A DNA stretch of 64,000 bases from Cervus elaphus (GCF_910594005.1 NC_057841.1:9037001-9101000); one strand, 5' to 3'; shown: positions 1-11,310, counted from the first letter of the stretch. Numbers and translations: made by a program. The notes: a model not told the origin generated them from the sequence alone.

Positions 1-117
1 AATGCAGTCCACACTCGAGAAGAACCCAGACTTTTCTTTCCGGACAAGTTCCTCCAGGGCTAGAGACCCAGCCTCCTCCATCCCTTCGATGAGGAATTTG
101 ACGTTCACTGGGAGATC
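1..117 (-). CDS. CNDP1: CNDP1 coding exon (6th, partial)
   Basis: Reads DLPVNVKF then EGMEEAGS after a TGCAG acceptor at 118-122. It holds the catalytic/metal-binding Glu-Glu pair. The last readable residues are SSVDCI, where human has a Tyr in place of this Cys. The exon runs off the window start. Confidence 0.93.
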
Positions 118-3100
118 CTGCATTAACAATGGGGCAAATCATGCTGCAGGAAAGAGTGGACCCCTTGCCCTTCATGTTTTGAAAACCCAGGATGTGTTTG
201 TGTGTAACATAAATACACTGCACTGTTATACACATTCCCACAAGCTCTGTTTACAATGAAGCAGTTTTAACTCAGGTTGTGAGGGAACCAAGGTAATGGC
301 CAGTGAGGCAGGAAACTCATGTTGGTGACCAAGGATCTGGGAAGGGCGTTCCTAAAGAAAAGGCTGTGTCCACAATACAGGGTTCCGTTCAGCCCTGCAG
401 AGAGGCCCTATCCTTCCTCTCCCCAAGAGGACTTTTTCCAGAAGGGTTACTCCATTCCAAGTCTCTTTTCTGTCCTCATAATCCTGAGCATGATAAATGA
501 GAGCTCTTTCCTTTGAAAGGCTGTCTAATGTTTAAGCCTCGGGATAATTTTTATTTCAAGTATCTGTTATTTTTCAGCTATGAGCTCAATCTGCCTTTTA
601 ACTTATTCAAAGGCTTTGATCTTGCAGCAAAATGGAACTTGAGGTTTTCTCTAGTTAATATTAGGGCGCCTTTAAAATTTTTACAATGTGCCTTTCCCCC
701 ATTTGGTTTTGATCTTTTTGTATCTTTATAATGTATAACTTCATATCTTTGAGAGGCACGTGGAGAGGAGAGGTCAATGGCTTTTCCTGGAACACGAGGC
801 GAAATGGGAGCGGTAGGGGTGAAAAGTGATTCAGTGCAGATGAGGCAGCACACACATACGAATTAGTTCTAATGAGTGAGGCTGACTCACCCCCGTGAAC
901 AGAGGCAGGCCAAGTGGGGGATTACGTTTGAGAAAGTAAGTGACCTTGGGTCACTTAGCTGGTTAAGGGGATTTGGGGATAAAGATTTGCTCAGTGCATT
1001 CCCTGAATATATTTCTAGGTGTCTTAGGAAGTCAAGCTAAAGTTCTGAAATTTTAATATTTGAAAGCTCTTTATTAACACTTAACTAGAAAACAATTGCT
1101 AAGGAGCAGTTTAAATGCTTTGGAATTTTCTGGCAAAATGTGATTAATAAAATACAAGTCAGTAGCTATTAAGTGTCAGAGAAGGATCTGAGACCAGCAG
1201 CCAGGGCTCTCTGCTCTGTCCCTTAACACCCAAGGGACCGGGGACTAGCCGCGTCACCTCTTGAGTGACAGCCACTTCTTTATGTGAGGCGGGTATTAAT
1301 AGTCGCCCTGCCTCTTGGTAAGATGAGCCAGAGAAGTGTACATGTAAGTGCGCTGAACAAGACAGGACGGGGATGGGAGGGAACCAGGAAGCAAGAAGCC
1401 AGTGCTCATAAAGGGCCTGGTACTTGCAGGTACCAGAGAAACTTTATACGTGTAACTTCACTTAATACACTCAATAAGCCTGGTGATAGAAACGATCAAT
1501 CATAGATCACAGATGAGGAAAGTGAAGCTTGGAGAGATGAACTGATTTGTTTAGGGCCATGAGGACTTCATATCTTTTGTTTGTGATTATGTAAGTTTCA
1601 GAACTGAAATTTAAAAACCAAACTAGCTTTTTACCTTCACACAGACAGGATGAATGGAGGATTATATATTATGTATGCAGCACTTCCCAGGTGGCACTAG
1701 TGGCAAAAAAACACGCCTGCCAATGCAGGAGATATAAAAGACTCGGGTTCAATCCCTGGGTGGGGAAGATCCCCTGGAGGAGGGCACGGCAACCCACCCC
1801 AGTATTCTTGCCTAGAGAATCCCATGGACAGAGGAGCCTGGAGGGCTACAGTCCCAAGAGTCAGACATGACTGAAGTAGCTTAGCACACATGCGTAGAAA
1901 CTTATAAATATTGTTTTCCTCTTCTTAAGGAAGAAGAACAGAAAAAGAGAGGAGGAAACTGGTGAGGAATGAAGGAAAGATAAAAAGACTAAGAAAGTAG
2001 AGAGAGAATTGAAGAGAGAGAAAGAAACCAAGGGCTAATTTAGAGGAGCACATGAACAACAGGTCAACAGGGCCCGGCCAGAAAGATGTCCCGATTCATT
2101 AAGCTTGTCTTCCTCAGTGAGATAAAGCAGTCAAGTGGAGAGCACTTAAACCCTCTCTTCTGCTTCTTCTCAGGAGAGAGAGTCTCTGGCACCTGATGAA
2201 ATCACTTCCAGCAAAAAACAGAATCAAAGCCAGGGCCTGCTCAATGGACAGGATTTGGGAGAAGCAGCATCAAGGATCTCAGCCTCGGGCACGGCTGAGC
2301 TGCTCCACTTGCCTTGTGTTTCTCCTGTAGACACAGTGCCCAGAGATAGACCCCCCCATCTCAGTCCTCCCCAGATAGGACAGCCCACCATCGCCATAGC
2401 CACTGTCATCACCATCACCATCATCTCCATCCTTATCAGCACCATCACCATCACTGCCATCACCACCATCACCGTCACCATCACCATCATCATTACTGTC
2501 GTCTTCAACATCACCATCATCTCCATCATCATCACCACCATCACCATTATCCTTACTGTCACCATCACCACCATCACCACCATCACCACCATCACCACCA
2601 TCACCACTATCACCATCATTTCCATCACCATCACCATCACCACCACCACCACCACCATCTCCATCACCATCACCGTCATCATTACTGTTGTCATCAACAT
2701 CACCATCATCTCCATCCTCATCAGCACCATCACCATTCACTACCATCACCACCATCACCACCACCATCATCTCCATCACCATCACCACCATCACCACCAT
2801 CACCAACACCATAACCATCATCTCCATCACCATCATCCTTACTGTCATCATCACTATTACCATCACCATCATCATTACTGTCATCACCACCATCACCATC
2901 ACCATCATCTCCATCCTCATCACCACCATCACCATCATCTCCATTACTATCACCATCATCACCATCATCCTTACTGTCATCATCACTATTACCATCACCA
3001 TCATCATTACTGTCATCACCACCATCACCATCACCATCATCTCCATCCTCATCACCACCATCACCATCATCTCCATTACTATCACCATCATCACCATCAT

Positions 3101-6100
3101 CCTTACTGTCATCATCACTATTATCATCACCATCATCATTACTGTCATCACCACCATCACCATCACCATCATCTCCATCACTATCACCATCACCATCATC
3201 CTTACTGTCATCACCACCATTACCATCCTCTCCATCACCATCACCACCATCACCATCATCTCCATCACCATCACCACCATCACCATCATCTCTATCACCA
3301 TCACCATCACCATCATCATTACTGCCGTCATCAACATCACCATCATCTCATCCTCATCAGCACCATCACCATTCACTACCATCACCACCACCATCATCTC
3401 CATCACCATCATCCTTACTGTCATCACCACCATCACCATCCTCTCCATCACCACCACCACCATCACCATCATCTCCATCACCATCATCCTTACTGTCATC
3501 ACCACCATCACTACAATCACCACCATCACCACCACCATCACCATCATCTCCATCACCATCATCCTTACTGTCATCATCACTATTACCATCACCATCATCC
3601 TTACTGTCATCACCACCATCACCATCCTCTCCATCACCATCACCACCATCACCATCATCCTTACTGTCCTGTCATCACCACTATCACCATCACTGTCATC
3701 ATCACCATCACCATCCTCACTCCCAAGTGCAGCCAGCACCTACCTCGTCCAGGGCCTTGAACGCGCTCACCGCATTGATCCATGCTAAAACAGGTCCTTT
3801 GTTGTCTGTTGTTCCTCGGCCATAAAGTTTTCCTTTAAAAACGGGGGAAGAATTTTCAGAAAAGCATGGATGCCTCTGCCAGGTTGAGTGAGGGAATCAA
3901 AAACAAAAGTAGTTTTGCAGATAGTTGCTTGAATCAGGTTCTCTCTTTTTCTAGGCAGCAGTCTTGCTCTGAACTCACAAAGTTTTATTTTTTAAATACA
4001 AATAGTATGCTAGTCAACAAATGTAAGCTAATTGAAAATATACAGAGCCCTTTGGCCTTAATAGTAGTTAGCTATTTTTATCCAAATTCATTGAGAAAGA
4101 CCTGAGGATTTGTTGCAAAATATCAGGTAACACAGCCTCTCACTCTGAGATTTTACAATTATCAGGGGAAAGAAAAAGGGTGCACAGGTGTCTCCATTAA
4201 TCTTTCTTCTTCTTGTCTTTATAAAGTATAATTACATTTGATGTTTTTTGAAAAGAAAATATGTAAAACCCAAGAACTCCCATCCTGGGGACTTAATTCA
4301 CCCAGGGGCACAAAAGCTCATAGTTTCTTTCACAAATGAAAGAAAATCAGCTTCGTTGAACCAACTGGTGAACCAAGAGCGCTGCATTCTGTCCAATCCT
4401 CACAGCCACAGGTAAAACCTGGTACCTGAGGCAGAGCTGCATCTCAAACCGTTAAGCTCTGTGAGCGATCCTTCGCCACTGACCGTCCACCTCCGTCAGC
4501 GTGTACGGGTCCGTGAGCCACCCGTCCTCCTGTCTGGCAGGCTGCACATCCACGTGGCCATAGAAGCACACCGTGGGCTTCTTGGGGTCACTGCCCAGTT
4601 CAGCCAGGAGGATGGGAGGTATTGGGAGGGTCTGACCATCAGGCAGCTGCAGAAGGAAAAGGGATAATGTTTATAAAACAAAACTATTTAGTTCTTCCAG
4701 AAAATTCAAAGACATGGCACTAGGAGTCTGTTTCTACCCCTGGTCCTTGGAGAGCCACATTATTTTTATCTGACTCTTAAGGGGGTACCACAAGACACTT
4801 CTAATGTAAACATCATGAGAAGTTCTTCCTCAGATACACACTGACCAAGAGTAAACTTAATTGAACATGCTCTTCCATATGAGAGTTTTCCCAGTGGTTT
4901 GGCTGTAAAAGAATCAGCCTGCAATTTTGCAGATGCAGGAGATACAGGTGTGATCCCTGGGTTGGGAAGATCCTCCAGAGGAGGAAATGCCAACCCACTT
5001 CAGTATTCATGCCTGGAGAATCCCATGGACAGGGGAGCCTGGTGGGCTACAGTCCGTGGGGTCACAGAAAGTCCGACACGACTGAGTGACTGAGCACACT
5101 CCTCAGTCTAAACTCAGACTCCACCAGCTCCAAGCAGGCAGATGCAGTCCTGGAGACTAGTCTTTGCACACACGTCAGCGCTGAAGCAGGGGACACTGGG
5201 AGGTTCAAGTAAAGGTCCATGTGCCCCCGTGTATGTGTGTGTGTGTGTGTGTGAGACAGAGAGAGTGTGTGTGTGTGAGTGTGTGAGAGTGTGTGTGTGA
5301 GACAGTGTGTGTATGTGTGTGTGCATGACTGTGTGTATGTGTGTGTGTGAGTGTGTGTGCGTGACTGTGTGAGTATGTGTGTGCATGACTGTGAGTATGT
5401 GAGACAGTGTGTGTGAGACAGTGTGTGTGTGACTGTGTGTGTGACTGTGTGTATGTGTGTGCATGACTGTGTATGTGTGTGTGTGAGTGTGTGTGAGACT
5501 GTGTGTGTGTGTGTGTGACTGTGTGTATGTGTGTGCATGACTGTGTGTATGTGTGTGCATGACTGTGTGTATGTGTGTGTGTGAGAGTGTGTGAGACTGT
5601 GTGTGAGACAGTGTGTGTGTGTGCGTGACTGTGTGTATGTGTGTGCATGACTGTGTGTATGTGTGTGTGTGTGTGAGAGTGTGTGAGACTGTGTGTGAGA
5701 CAGTGTGTGTGTGTGCATGTGACTGTGAGTATGTGTGTGTGTGAGTGTGTGTATGTGTGAGAGTGTGTGTGTGTGAGTGTGTGTGAGACAGTGTGTGTGA
5801 GTATGTGTGTGACTGTGTGTATGTGTGTGTGTGAGTGTGTGAGAGTGTGTGTGAGACAGTGTGTGTGAGACAGTGTGTGTGTGTGTGTGCATGACTGTGT
5901 GTATGTGTGTGCATGACTGTGTGTGAGTGTGTGAGAGTGTGTGAGACTGTGTGTGAGACAGTGTGTGTGTGTGTGCATGACTGTGTGTGAGTGTGTGTGT
6001 GAGTGTGTGTGACTGTGTGTATGTGTGCATGTGACTGTGAGTATGTGTGTGTGTGAGACTTTGAGTGTGTGTGTGTGTGTGTGAGACAGTGTATATGAGT

Positions 6101-8972
6101 GTGTGTGTGTGTGTAAGTGTGTGTGTAAGAGTGTGTGTGTGCTTGACTGTGTGTATGTGTGTGTGTGCATGACTGTGTGTGTGTGAGTGTGTATGTGCAT
6201 GACTGTGTGTGAGTATGTGTGTGTGAGGGTGTGTGTGTGTGAGAGTGTGTGTGTGTGACTGTGTGTATGTGTGTGTGTTTGTGCGTGACTGTATGTGTGT
6301 GTATGTGTATGCGTGACTGTGTGTGTGTGAGTGTGTGTATGAGACAGTGTGTGTGAGTGACTGTGTGTATGTGTGTGTGTGCATGACTATGTGTGTGTGT
6401 GAGTGTGTGTGTGCGTGACTGTGTGTGTGAGTGTGTGTATGAGACAGTGTGTGCTAGTGTGTGTGTGTGAGTGTGTGTGTGTGACTGTGTGTGTGCGACT
6501 GTGTGTATGTGTGTGTGTGTGACTATGTGTGTGTGTGAGAGTGTGTGTGTGCGTGACTGTGTGTATGTGTGTGTGTGTGACTGTGTGTGTGTGCATGACT
6601 GTGTGTGAGTGTGTGTGAGACTGTGTGCATGTGTGAGTGTGTGTGTGTGCGTGACTATGTGTGTGTGTGAGTGTGTGTGTGTGAGTGTGTGTGTGACTGT
6701 GCGTGACCGTGTGTATGTGTGTGTGAGTATGTGTGTGCATGACTGTGTATGTGTGTGAGTGTGTGTATGAGACAGTGTGTGTGTGTGAGTGTGTGTGTCC
6801 CTGTGTTGGTCGTGTCTGACTCTTTGTGACTCCACGGACTGTAGTCTGCCAGGCTCCTCTGTCCATGGGATTCTCCAGACAAGGACACAGGAGCCGGTCG
6901 CCACACCCTCCTCCAGGGACCTTCCCCCGAAAGGCAGAAGGGAACCTTGATTCTGAGAGGTCGGTTCCTTTAAGGAGGCATTTGCGCTTAAGGGAGAGGG
7001 CCCTTGGGAGAAGCGCAAGGCACGTGAAGGACGTGAACAGCACGGGTGAGGGGCTTTCACGTGCCCCCTTCACCTGCCCCATCTGCCCCTCGGTCCGGCA
7101 GGACAGGAAGTCAGTGCCACAGCCTCACTGGGACTGGAGACGATGGGGCGGGCGGGGACACTGGGAAGCCCTGGGGAGCCCAGGGAAGCCCCATCCTGGC
7201 CCTAGGAAGACGAGCCTGGCCGAGGCGGGAGGCGGGGGCACCGGCACCTGCTGAAAGCCCGCGTCCACCGAGGCCACGCGGGCTCCCAGGCCCTGGAGCC
7301 GGTCCGCAGCCAGGCCCGCCATCCGATGCAGCTCTCGTCGCAGGCGGGGCACCGGCTGCACCGAGTCGCTCTCGACGGCCACCCACTCCTTCAGCGTCTG
7401 GGGGCAAAGCGACAGGTGGTTAGCGTGGGGGGTCATTATGTCTGATCCCCTGGGCATGCCTTGCAGGACCCCCGGTCCCCTCTTCTGACCTGGAGACCCA
7501 GCTGGAGGTGAGAACAGGAGCCCGGGGGAAGGACGGATGGAGGAGCCTGCCTCTAAAGCCTGGACCTGGGCCCCCCGGGCCTCAGCCCCCATGGAAGGGC
7601 TGTCCCTGTCACCCGGCTAGCTTCTGAACTGAGAGCCTCTGGCCACCCGCTCGAGGACTCAGCTTCCCACGAACACCCCTTGTGGGTCCCTGAGTCATCT
7701 CTCTGTTCTCTCCCCACTACACTGGACAACACCCCAGGAAAGTTGTGAAAGTCCAACAGGCATTTCTGTCAAGTGAACACGCCCCCACAAGGAAGGAGCC
7801 CATGAAGGCCCAGCTCAGGGCCAGCAGCCTGGAGATTCAGCTAGTACTTTAGTATGAACACGGGGGGTTCAGTCTGTTTGCACAATAATGTTTCTGACGT
7901 GGGCTGGTTGGTCCAGTGAGCAGACACTGACCATGCATCCCGTGCCAGACACAGTGTTGGGAGCTCAGGGTATTCCTGGTGGTGGAGGCGGGCGGGGTGT
8001 GCTGGGGTGGGCGGGTAGGAGAGCCAGCAGAAGGAGAGGGGTGTGCCAGGTGGGACGGTGGGTCCAGCGCCCCCAACCCCCATGACTTCCTGCTCCCCAG
8101 GCCTCCCTCTCCCCCTAGCCCCCACTTGCCATGTCTCTCCCCACACACACGTGCCCACACCACGTGCAGATGGCCACGTGTCAGGATGAAGCAGAGAATC
8201 GTAAAGGAGGGAGTAAAGTACATAGTGCATGTGGGCTACAAAACAGACAGCCTTGCCATGAGCTTGACAGGACTCTGGACTTACAGCTGCTGTGGCAGCT
8301 GGTGGTGTAACGGGGACGTTTCAGGCAGGTTTGTGGGCGGAGAGGACCTCAGTGAGGGACCCTCTGAAGAAGAGGGGAGAATGGGCCATCTGAGGATGGT
8401 CCAGGGTAAACATGGACTCACCAGAGCTTGCTGGGCATCCCTGAAATGGACAGACCCAGAGCAAATGTGCTGGGAATGCCCCCTTTCAGGAGGAACGGCC
8501 AGGAGGGATCTCCTACCTAAATCTAACCAACATTGACTATTTTAATTCAATGAGGAGCCACAGGCATTTTAAATGGAATTAAGTTGTCAGGAAAAGGATG
8601 AGATGGTTAGATAGCATCACTGACTCAATGGACATGAACTTGAGCAAACTCCCGGAGACAGTGGAGAACAGGGAAGCCTGGCAGGCTATAGTTCATGGGG
8701 TCACAAAGAATCGGACATGACCTAGTGACTGAACAGCAAGTTGTCAGGCAAAAAAGAAAAAAACAAAAAATCCACATCTCCCAGCAAATTCTCCCAGCTT
8801 CCCAAAGTGCACTGTCCAAGTGTTCGGCACCTGTCGGGTCTCTTACCTGCACAAATTCATCTTGATGGAGGTCAATGTACTGGAAGACTTTCTCCAGCGG
8901 CCCAGGGGGTGGGGTGGACGCAGAGAACATGCCTCCAACCAGCAGCAGCAGGGAAGCAAGGAGAGACGCCAC
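1..8972 (-). CDS. CNDP1: CNDP1, carnosine dipeptidase 1 (5' part of gene, five coding exons visible, continues past position 1)
   Basis: Zinc-dependent M20 metallopeptidase that hydrolyses carnosine and homocarnosine; the human enzyme is secreted. Exons read on the minus strand in order: 8847-8972 (signal peptide and N-terminus), 7248-7397, 4484-4646, 3744-3832 and 117-1 (cut by the window edge). Phases join without frameshift or stop. Visible motifs are YGHVDVQP (first zinc-ligand His plus Asp), GTTDNKGP (bridging Asp) and EGMEEAGS (catalytic Glu pair), so the active-site half present here is intact. The 163- and 89-nt exons match the homologous exons of neighbouring CNDP2 exactly in length and phase, as expected for tandem duplicates. 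The protein is closer to human CNDP1 than to CNDP2 (for example TLKEWVAVESDSVQPVP), which fixes the paralogue. No ATG begins the 8847-8972 exon, so an upstream exon must supply the start, or translation begins at the internal Met at 8930. The remaining exons lie outside the window. Confidence 0.95.
120..1683. other. CNDP1 intron 5, unassigned
   Basis: AT-rich, with short stop-bounded frames only. No exon, repeat family or regulatory motif recognised. Confidence 0.5.
1684..1892 (+). mobile_element. Bov-tA SINE
   Basis: tRNA-like head (GGTGGCACTAGTGGCA, GGTTCAATCCCTGGG B-box-like) followed by the Bov-A body (CAGAGGAGCCTGGAGGGCTA). CNDP1 intron 5. Confidence 0.9.
1921..2032 (+). repeat. GA-rich purine tract
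   Basis: Over 100 nt of almost pure A/G (GAAGAAGAACAGAAAAAGAG and similar). Low complexity in CNDP1 intron 5. Confidence 0.7.
2395..3720. repeat. Kilobase-scale (CCATCA)n / (TGATGG)n satellite in CNDP1 intron 5
   Basis: About 1.3 kb of trinucleotide/hexanucleotide repeat (CAT, CAC, CCATCA) with interspersed CCTTACTGTCATCA blocks. Long open frames on both strands over this interval (His-rich, Thr-Ile-rich, Met-Val-rich) come from stop-free repeat units and are not genes. Part of it is organised as an exact 132-bp higher-order repeat starting at 2837, 2969 and 3101. Confidence 0.97.
3744..3832 (-). CDS. CNDP1: CNDP1 coding exon (5th)
   Basis: 89 nt, phase 1 to 0. It completes a split Gly codon and then reads KLYGRGTTDNKGPVLAWIN. 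The acceptor is TTTAAAG with an A-rich start and the donor is GAG|GTAGGT. The Asp of GTTDNK is the bridging metal ligand of the family. A large satellite begins about 20 nt beyond the donor. Confidence 0.94.
4484..4646 (-). CDS. CNDP1: CNDP1 coding exon (4th)
   Basis: 163 nt. Begins LPDGQTLPIPP after TTCTGCAG, includes CFYGHVDVQPARQEDGW with the zinc-ligand His, and ends EVDG with donor ACG|GTCAGT. Length and phase equal CNDP2 exon 4. Confidence 0.95.
4884..5099 (+). mobile_element. Bov-tA SINE
   Basis: Head with GATCCCTGGGTTGGGAAGAT and body GGGAGCCTGGTGGGCTACAG, ending GACTGAGTGACTGAGCACAC. CNDP1 intron 3, left of the GT array. Confidence 0.9.
5228..6796. repeat. Kilobase-scale (GT)n / (CA)n array in CNDP1 intron 3
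   Basis: About 1.57 kb of GT dinucleotide repeat broken at intervals by GACTGTGTGTATG, GAGACAGTGTG and GCATGACTG blocks, giving a loose higher-order pattern. His-Thr-rich open frames on the minus strand are repeat artefacts. The array is bordered on the right by a minus-strand Bov-A SINE. Confidence 0.97.
6798..6930 (-). mobile_element. Bov-A-type SINE fragment
   Basis: Reverse-oriented body (GGCTCCTCTGTCCATGGGAT). Its 3' tail side abuts the GT array. Confidence 0.85.
7248..7397 (-). CDS. CNDP1: CNDP1 coding exon (3rd)
   Basis: 150 nt, 50 codons, from TLKEWVAVESDSVQ to VASVDAGFQQ. The acceptor is CCCCCAG. The donor is CAG|GTGCCG, which is weak beyond position +2. Both ends are phase 0. Confidence 0.94.
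8588..8735 (+). mobile_element. BovB 3' end fragment
   Basis: Contains GCATCACTGACTCAATGGAC and ends in GACCTAGTGACTGAACAGCA, the 3' terminus shared by BovB and Bov SINEs. About 110 nt from CNDP1 exon 2. Confidence 0.85.
8847..8972 (-). CDS. CNDP1: CNDP1 coding exon (2nd), signal peptide
   Basis: 42 codons, phase 0 at both ends. Begins VASLLASLLLLVGG, a hydrophobic core of a secretory signal, then reads MFSASTPPPGPLEKVFQY to DEFVQ. The acceptor is CACTTGCAG and the donor CAG|GTAAGA. The codon just inside the intron is TTG, not ATG, so no start lies at the exon border; the first in-frame ATG is at 8930-8928. Four consecutive CTG codons encode the leucine run. Human CNDP1 has a polymorphic CTG run here (established knowledge). 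Confidence 0.92.
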
Positions 8973-9263
8973 CTGCAAGTGGGCGACAGCAGGGGGACCA
9001 TTTAAAATAAGGACAAGGTTTAGGACTTTCCATCTCTAAAGTGCTTCAATAAAGTTAGTGCTATCCGACACAGCTGCTCTCCGTCTTTTGAACTGAAATA
9101 ACACAAGGGAATAAAACAGGAGATGTATTTTTTGCTACAGTTTTCCCCAAACACTTCCTTTGCAATGCTAGAGAATTTTAGTAAGACAGAAACCAAGTTA
9201 ACAAACTTGTCTTTAAGCAAGGTTCTTCTGTTCTTTTCCTAATACAATCTTTCCTATGGGTTC

Positions 9264-9478
9264 AGGGGCTTCCTGCAGGTGGTGCTAGTGGTAAAGAACC
9301 TGCCTGCCAATGCAGAAGATGTAAGAGATACCTAGGGGATTTGATCCCTGGGTCAGGGAGATCCCCTGGAGGAGGGCACAGCAACCCACTCCAGTATTCT
9401 TGCCTGGAGAATCCCATGGCAGGCTGCAGTCCATGGGGTCACAAAAGAGTCAGACAGTTGTCTGAAGTGGCAGCACAT
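9264..9478 (+). mobile_element. Bov-tA SINE
   Basis: tRNA-like head with GGTGGTGCTAGTGGTAAAGA and body, with a short internal deletion after AATCCCATGG. Confidence 0.9.
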
Positions 9479-9479
9479 A

Positions 9480-10129
9480 CCTGGGGTCACTTCCTGAAAA
9501 GTTAAATCAGCTTCCTACATCCCAGGTGTCAAGGACAGTGTTTATAAGAGAGAAAGGTTTGAGTTAATAATATTAATTTAAAAATAAAACAGCAACAAAA
9601 TTTCTTTGGGTGATTATTCACTTTACCAGAAGGAATATTTTGTAAGGACGGACTAAAATCCTGAGCAGTGTTGTAGGGCTCCGTGCCATCCACTCCTGAG
9701 GTCAGAATACTCTAAGAAGCTTTACAAGATTTGATCTGATAAATAACATGGCAGGACTGGCAAGCATGTAGACATTGCTGGCCACGGTCTCTGCCTGGGA
9801 GCCCCCGACCCATGGTCTTCCTTCGTCTGAGACCCCATTACCTCCCCCCACCCCGACCCATGAGCCCTTGGTCTTCCTTCTACCCCCACAGAAGATTCCA
9901 GGCTAGGGGCAGAGCAGAAAAAAACAGGTCCAGAACTGAGTAGAGCTTCCAGGTTGAGAATGAAGCTAATTATCTTTCTCCTCTTCCTTCCGGATTGGTT
10001 CTGTACAGTTTTGAAATAGATTTTATTTTTCAGAAACGTCTTAGGTTCAGGCTGCTTCTTCCCTTGGCCTCCAATTCCAGGCACCCAAAGAGTGAAGGTG
10101 AGGACTTGAGTCTCGAAGATAGAGAACTA
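9480..10129. other. CNDP1 intron 1 or intergenic, unassigned
   Basis: Mixed composition. Short frames on either strand show no family resemblance. Confidence 0.5.
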
Positions 10130-10950
10130 CTACAACTCAACAATAAAAGACAATTTAACCTAATTTTTTAAATGGGCATAAGATTTGAATAGATACTTCA
10201 AAGAGAATGCACAAATGGCCCACTAGCTCGTGAAAAGATGCTCGACATCATTGCCACCAGGAAACTCGGATTAACCACAATGAGGCAACAATTCACACCA
10301 CTCAGGATGGTTAAAACCAACAAGTCAGATGACCACAAGGGCTGGCGAGGGTGTGGGAAAACCAGAAGCCTTGTGCATGGTTGGTGGGGATGTAAGGTGG
10401 CACAAGTGCCTTGGGAAGCAGTCTGGCAGTATCCTTCAGCGGTTCAACAGAGCCACCGTACGACTCAGCAGTTCCACTCCTAGCTGCATGCCCAAGAAGG
10501 ATGAAAATACACGTCCACCGGAAAACGTGTACATGTTCACTGCAGCATTGTTTGTATCAGTCAAAGGTGGAGACAAAAACCCAAACGACCAGCAATGAAT
10601 GACTGTACAGACAAAATGTGGTGGAGACACACAACAGAATATTACTCAGCCGTGAAGACAGATGAGGTTTTGACATGTGCTACAATGTGCCTGAGCTGGA
10701 AGAAACAAAAGGCTACACTTTGCATTTGTCCAGTTACATGAAATGTCCAGAATAGGTAAAAACGGAGACAAGAGTAGGTTGGTGGTAGCCTAGGGCTGGG
10801 AGGACTGGGGGTGTGGGGGGTGGGGGAAGGGGCTAAGCCTGGTCATGAGCTGGGGGATCTTCTCCAGCGATGAGAATGCTCTAAAGTTGACTGTGACAGT
10901 GACGGATCAATCCTGAATTCAGGAAAGACCACTGAACTGCACATGTGAGT
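10130..10950 (+). mobile_element. L1 3' portion
   Basis: Degenerate L1 ORF2 end and 3' UTR: AACTCAACAATAAAAGACAA, CACCACTCAGGATGGTTAAA, ATATTACTCAGCCGTGAAGA, GCACATG end. No intact reading frame. Confidence 0.85.
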
Positions 10951-11094
10951 TCATGAGTCATATTGCAAATGAGTCATGTTGCAATACAGTTGTCATCAAG
11001 ATAACAATCAGGAATATAAGCACCCATTCCTCAATAGAAATGTGTTACTGAGTATGAGAAATGTGTACCGAGGAAGCCGCAGAGAGGGTCCAGT

Positions 11095-11310
11095 GGGTGT
11101 CGCGGTGAGCTGTGCTTCTCCGCGGGCGCAGGGCGCGTTTGGCCCGGCAGACGGCGCCGCGGAGCCGCGGCCTCGCCTCTGCTCCCAGCTCACCCGACGG
11201 GAGCGAGTCTCCGGGCGGCTCGGGGTCCCGCGTCGGGGGCGGGCAGAGCCTGGAGCCGGGGCTTCGGGGACCCGCCGCGGCGGGACGGTGAGGGCGCCCA
11301 GGAGGCCAGC
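11095..11310. promoter_or_regulatory. CpG-rich patch, unassigned
   Basis: Very high CpG density (GGCGCCGCGGAGCCGCGGCC) standing out from AT-rich flanks. GTGAGC- and GTGAGG-type donors exist on both strands. It could be a promoter/first exon of a CNDP1 isoform or of a non-coding RNA. No reading frame is recognised. Confidence 0.45.

Noticed and set aside
2255..3788. Long open frames (up to about 500 codons) rich in His, Thr/Ile or Met/Val
   Set aside because: They lie wholly in the CCATCA/TGATGG array. The unit is a multiple of three without stops, so all frames stay open. They fall inside a CNDP1 intron.
5062..7082. Minus-strand His-Thr-rich frames of 230-650 codons
   Set aside because: Translation of the CA array plus flanking SINE and CNDP1 sequence; no domain, no splice logic.
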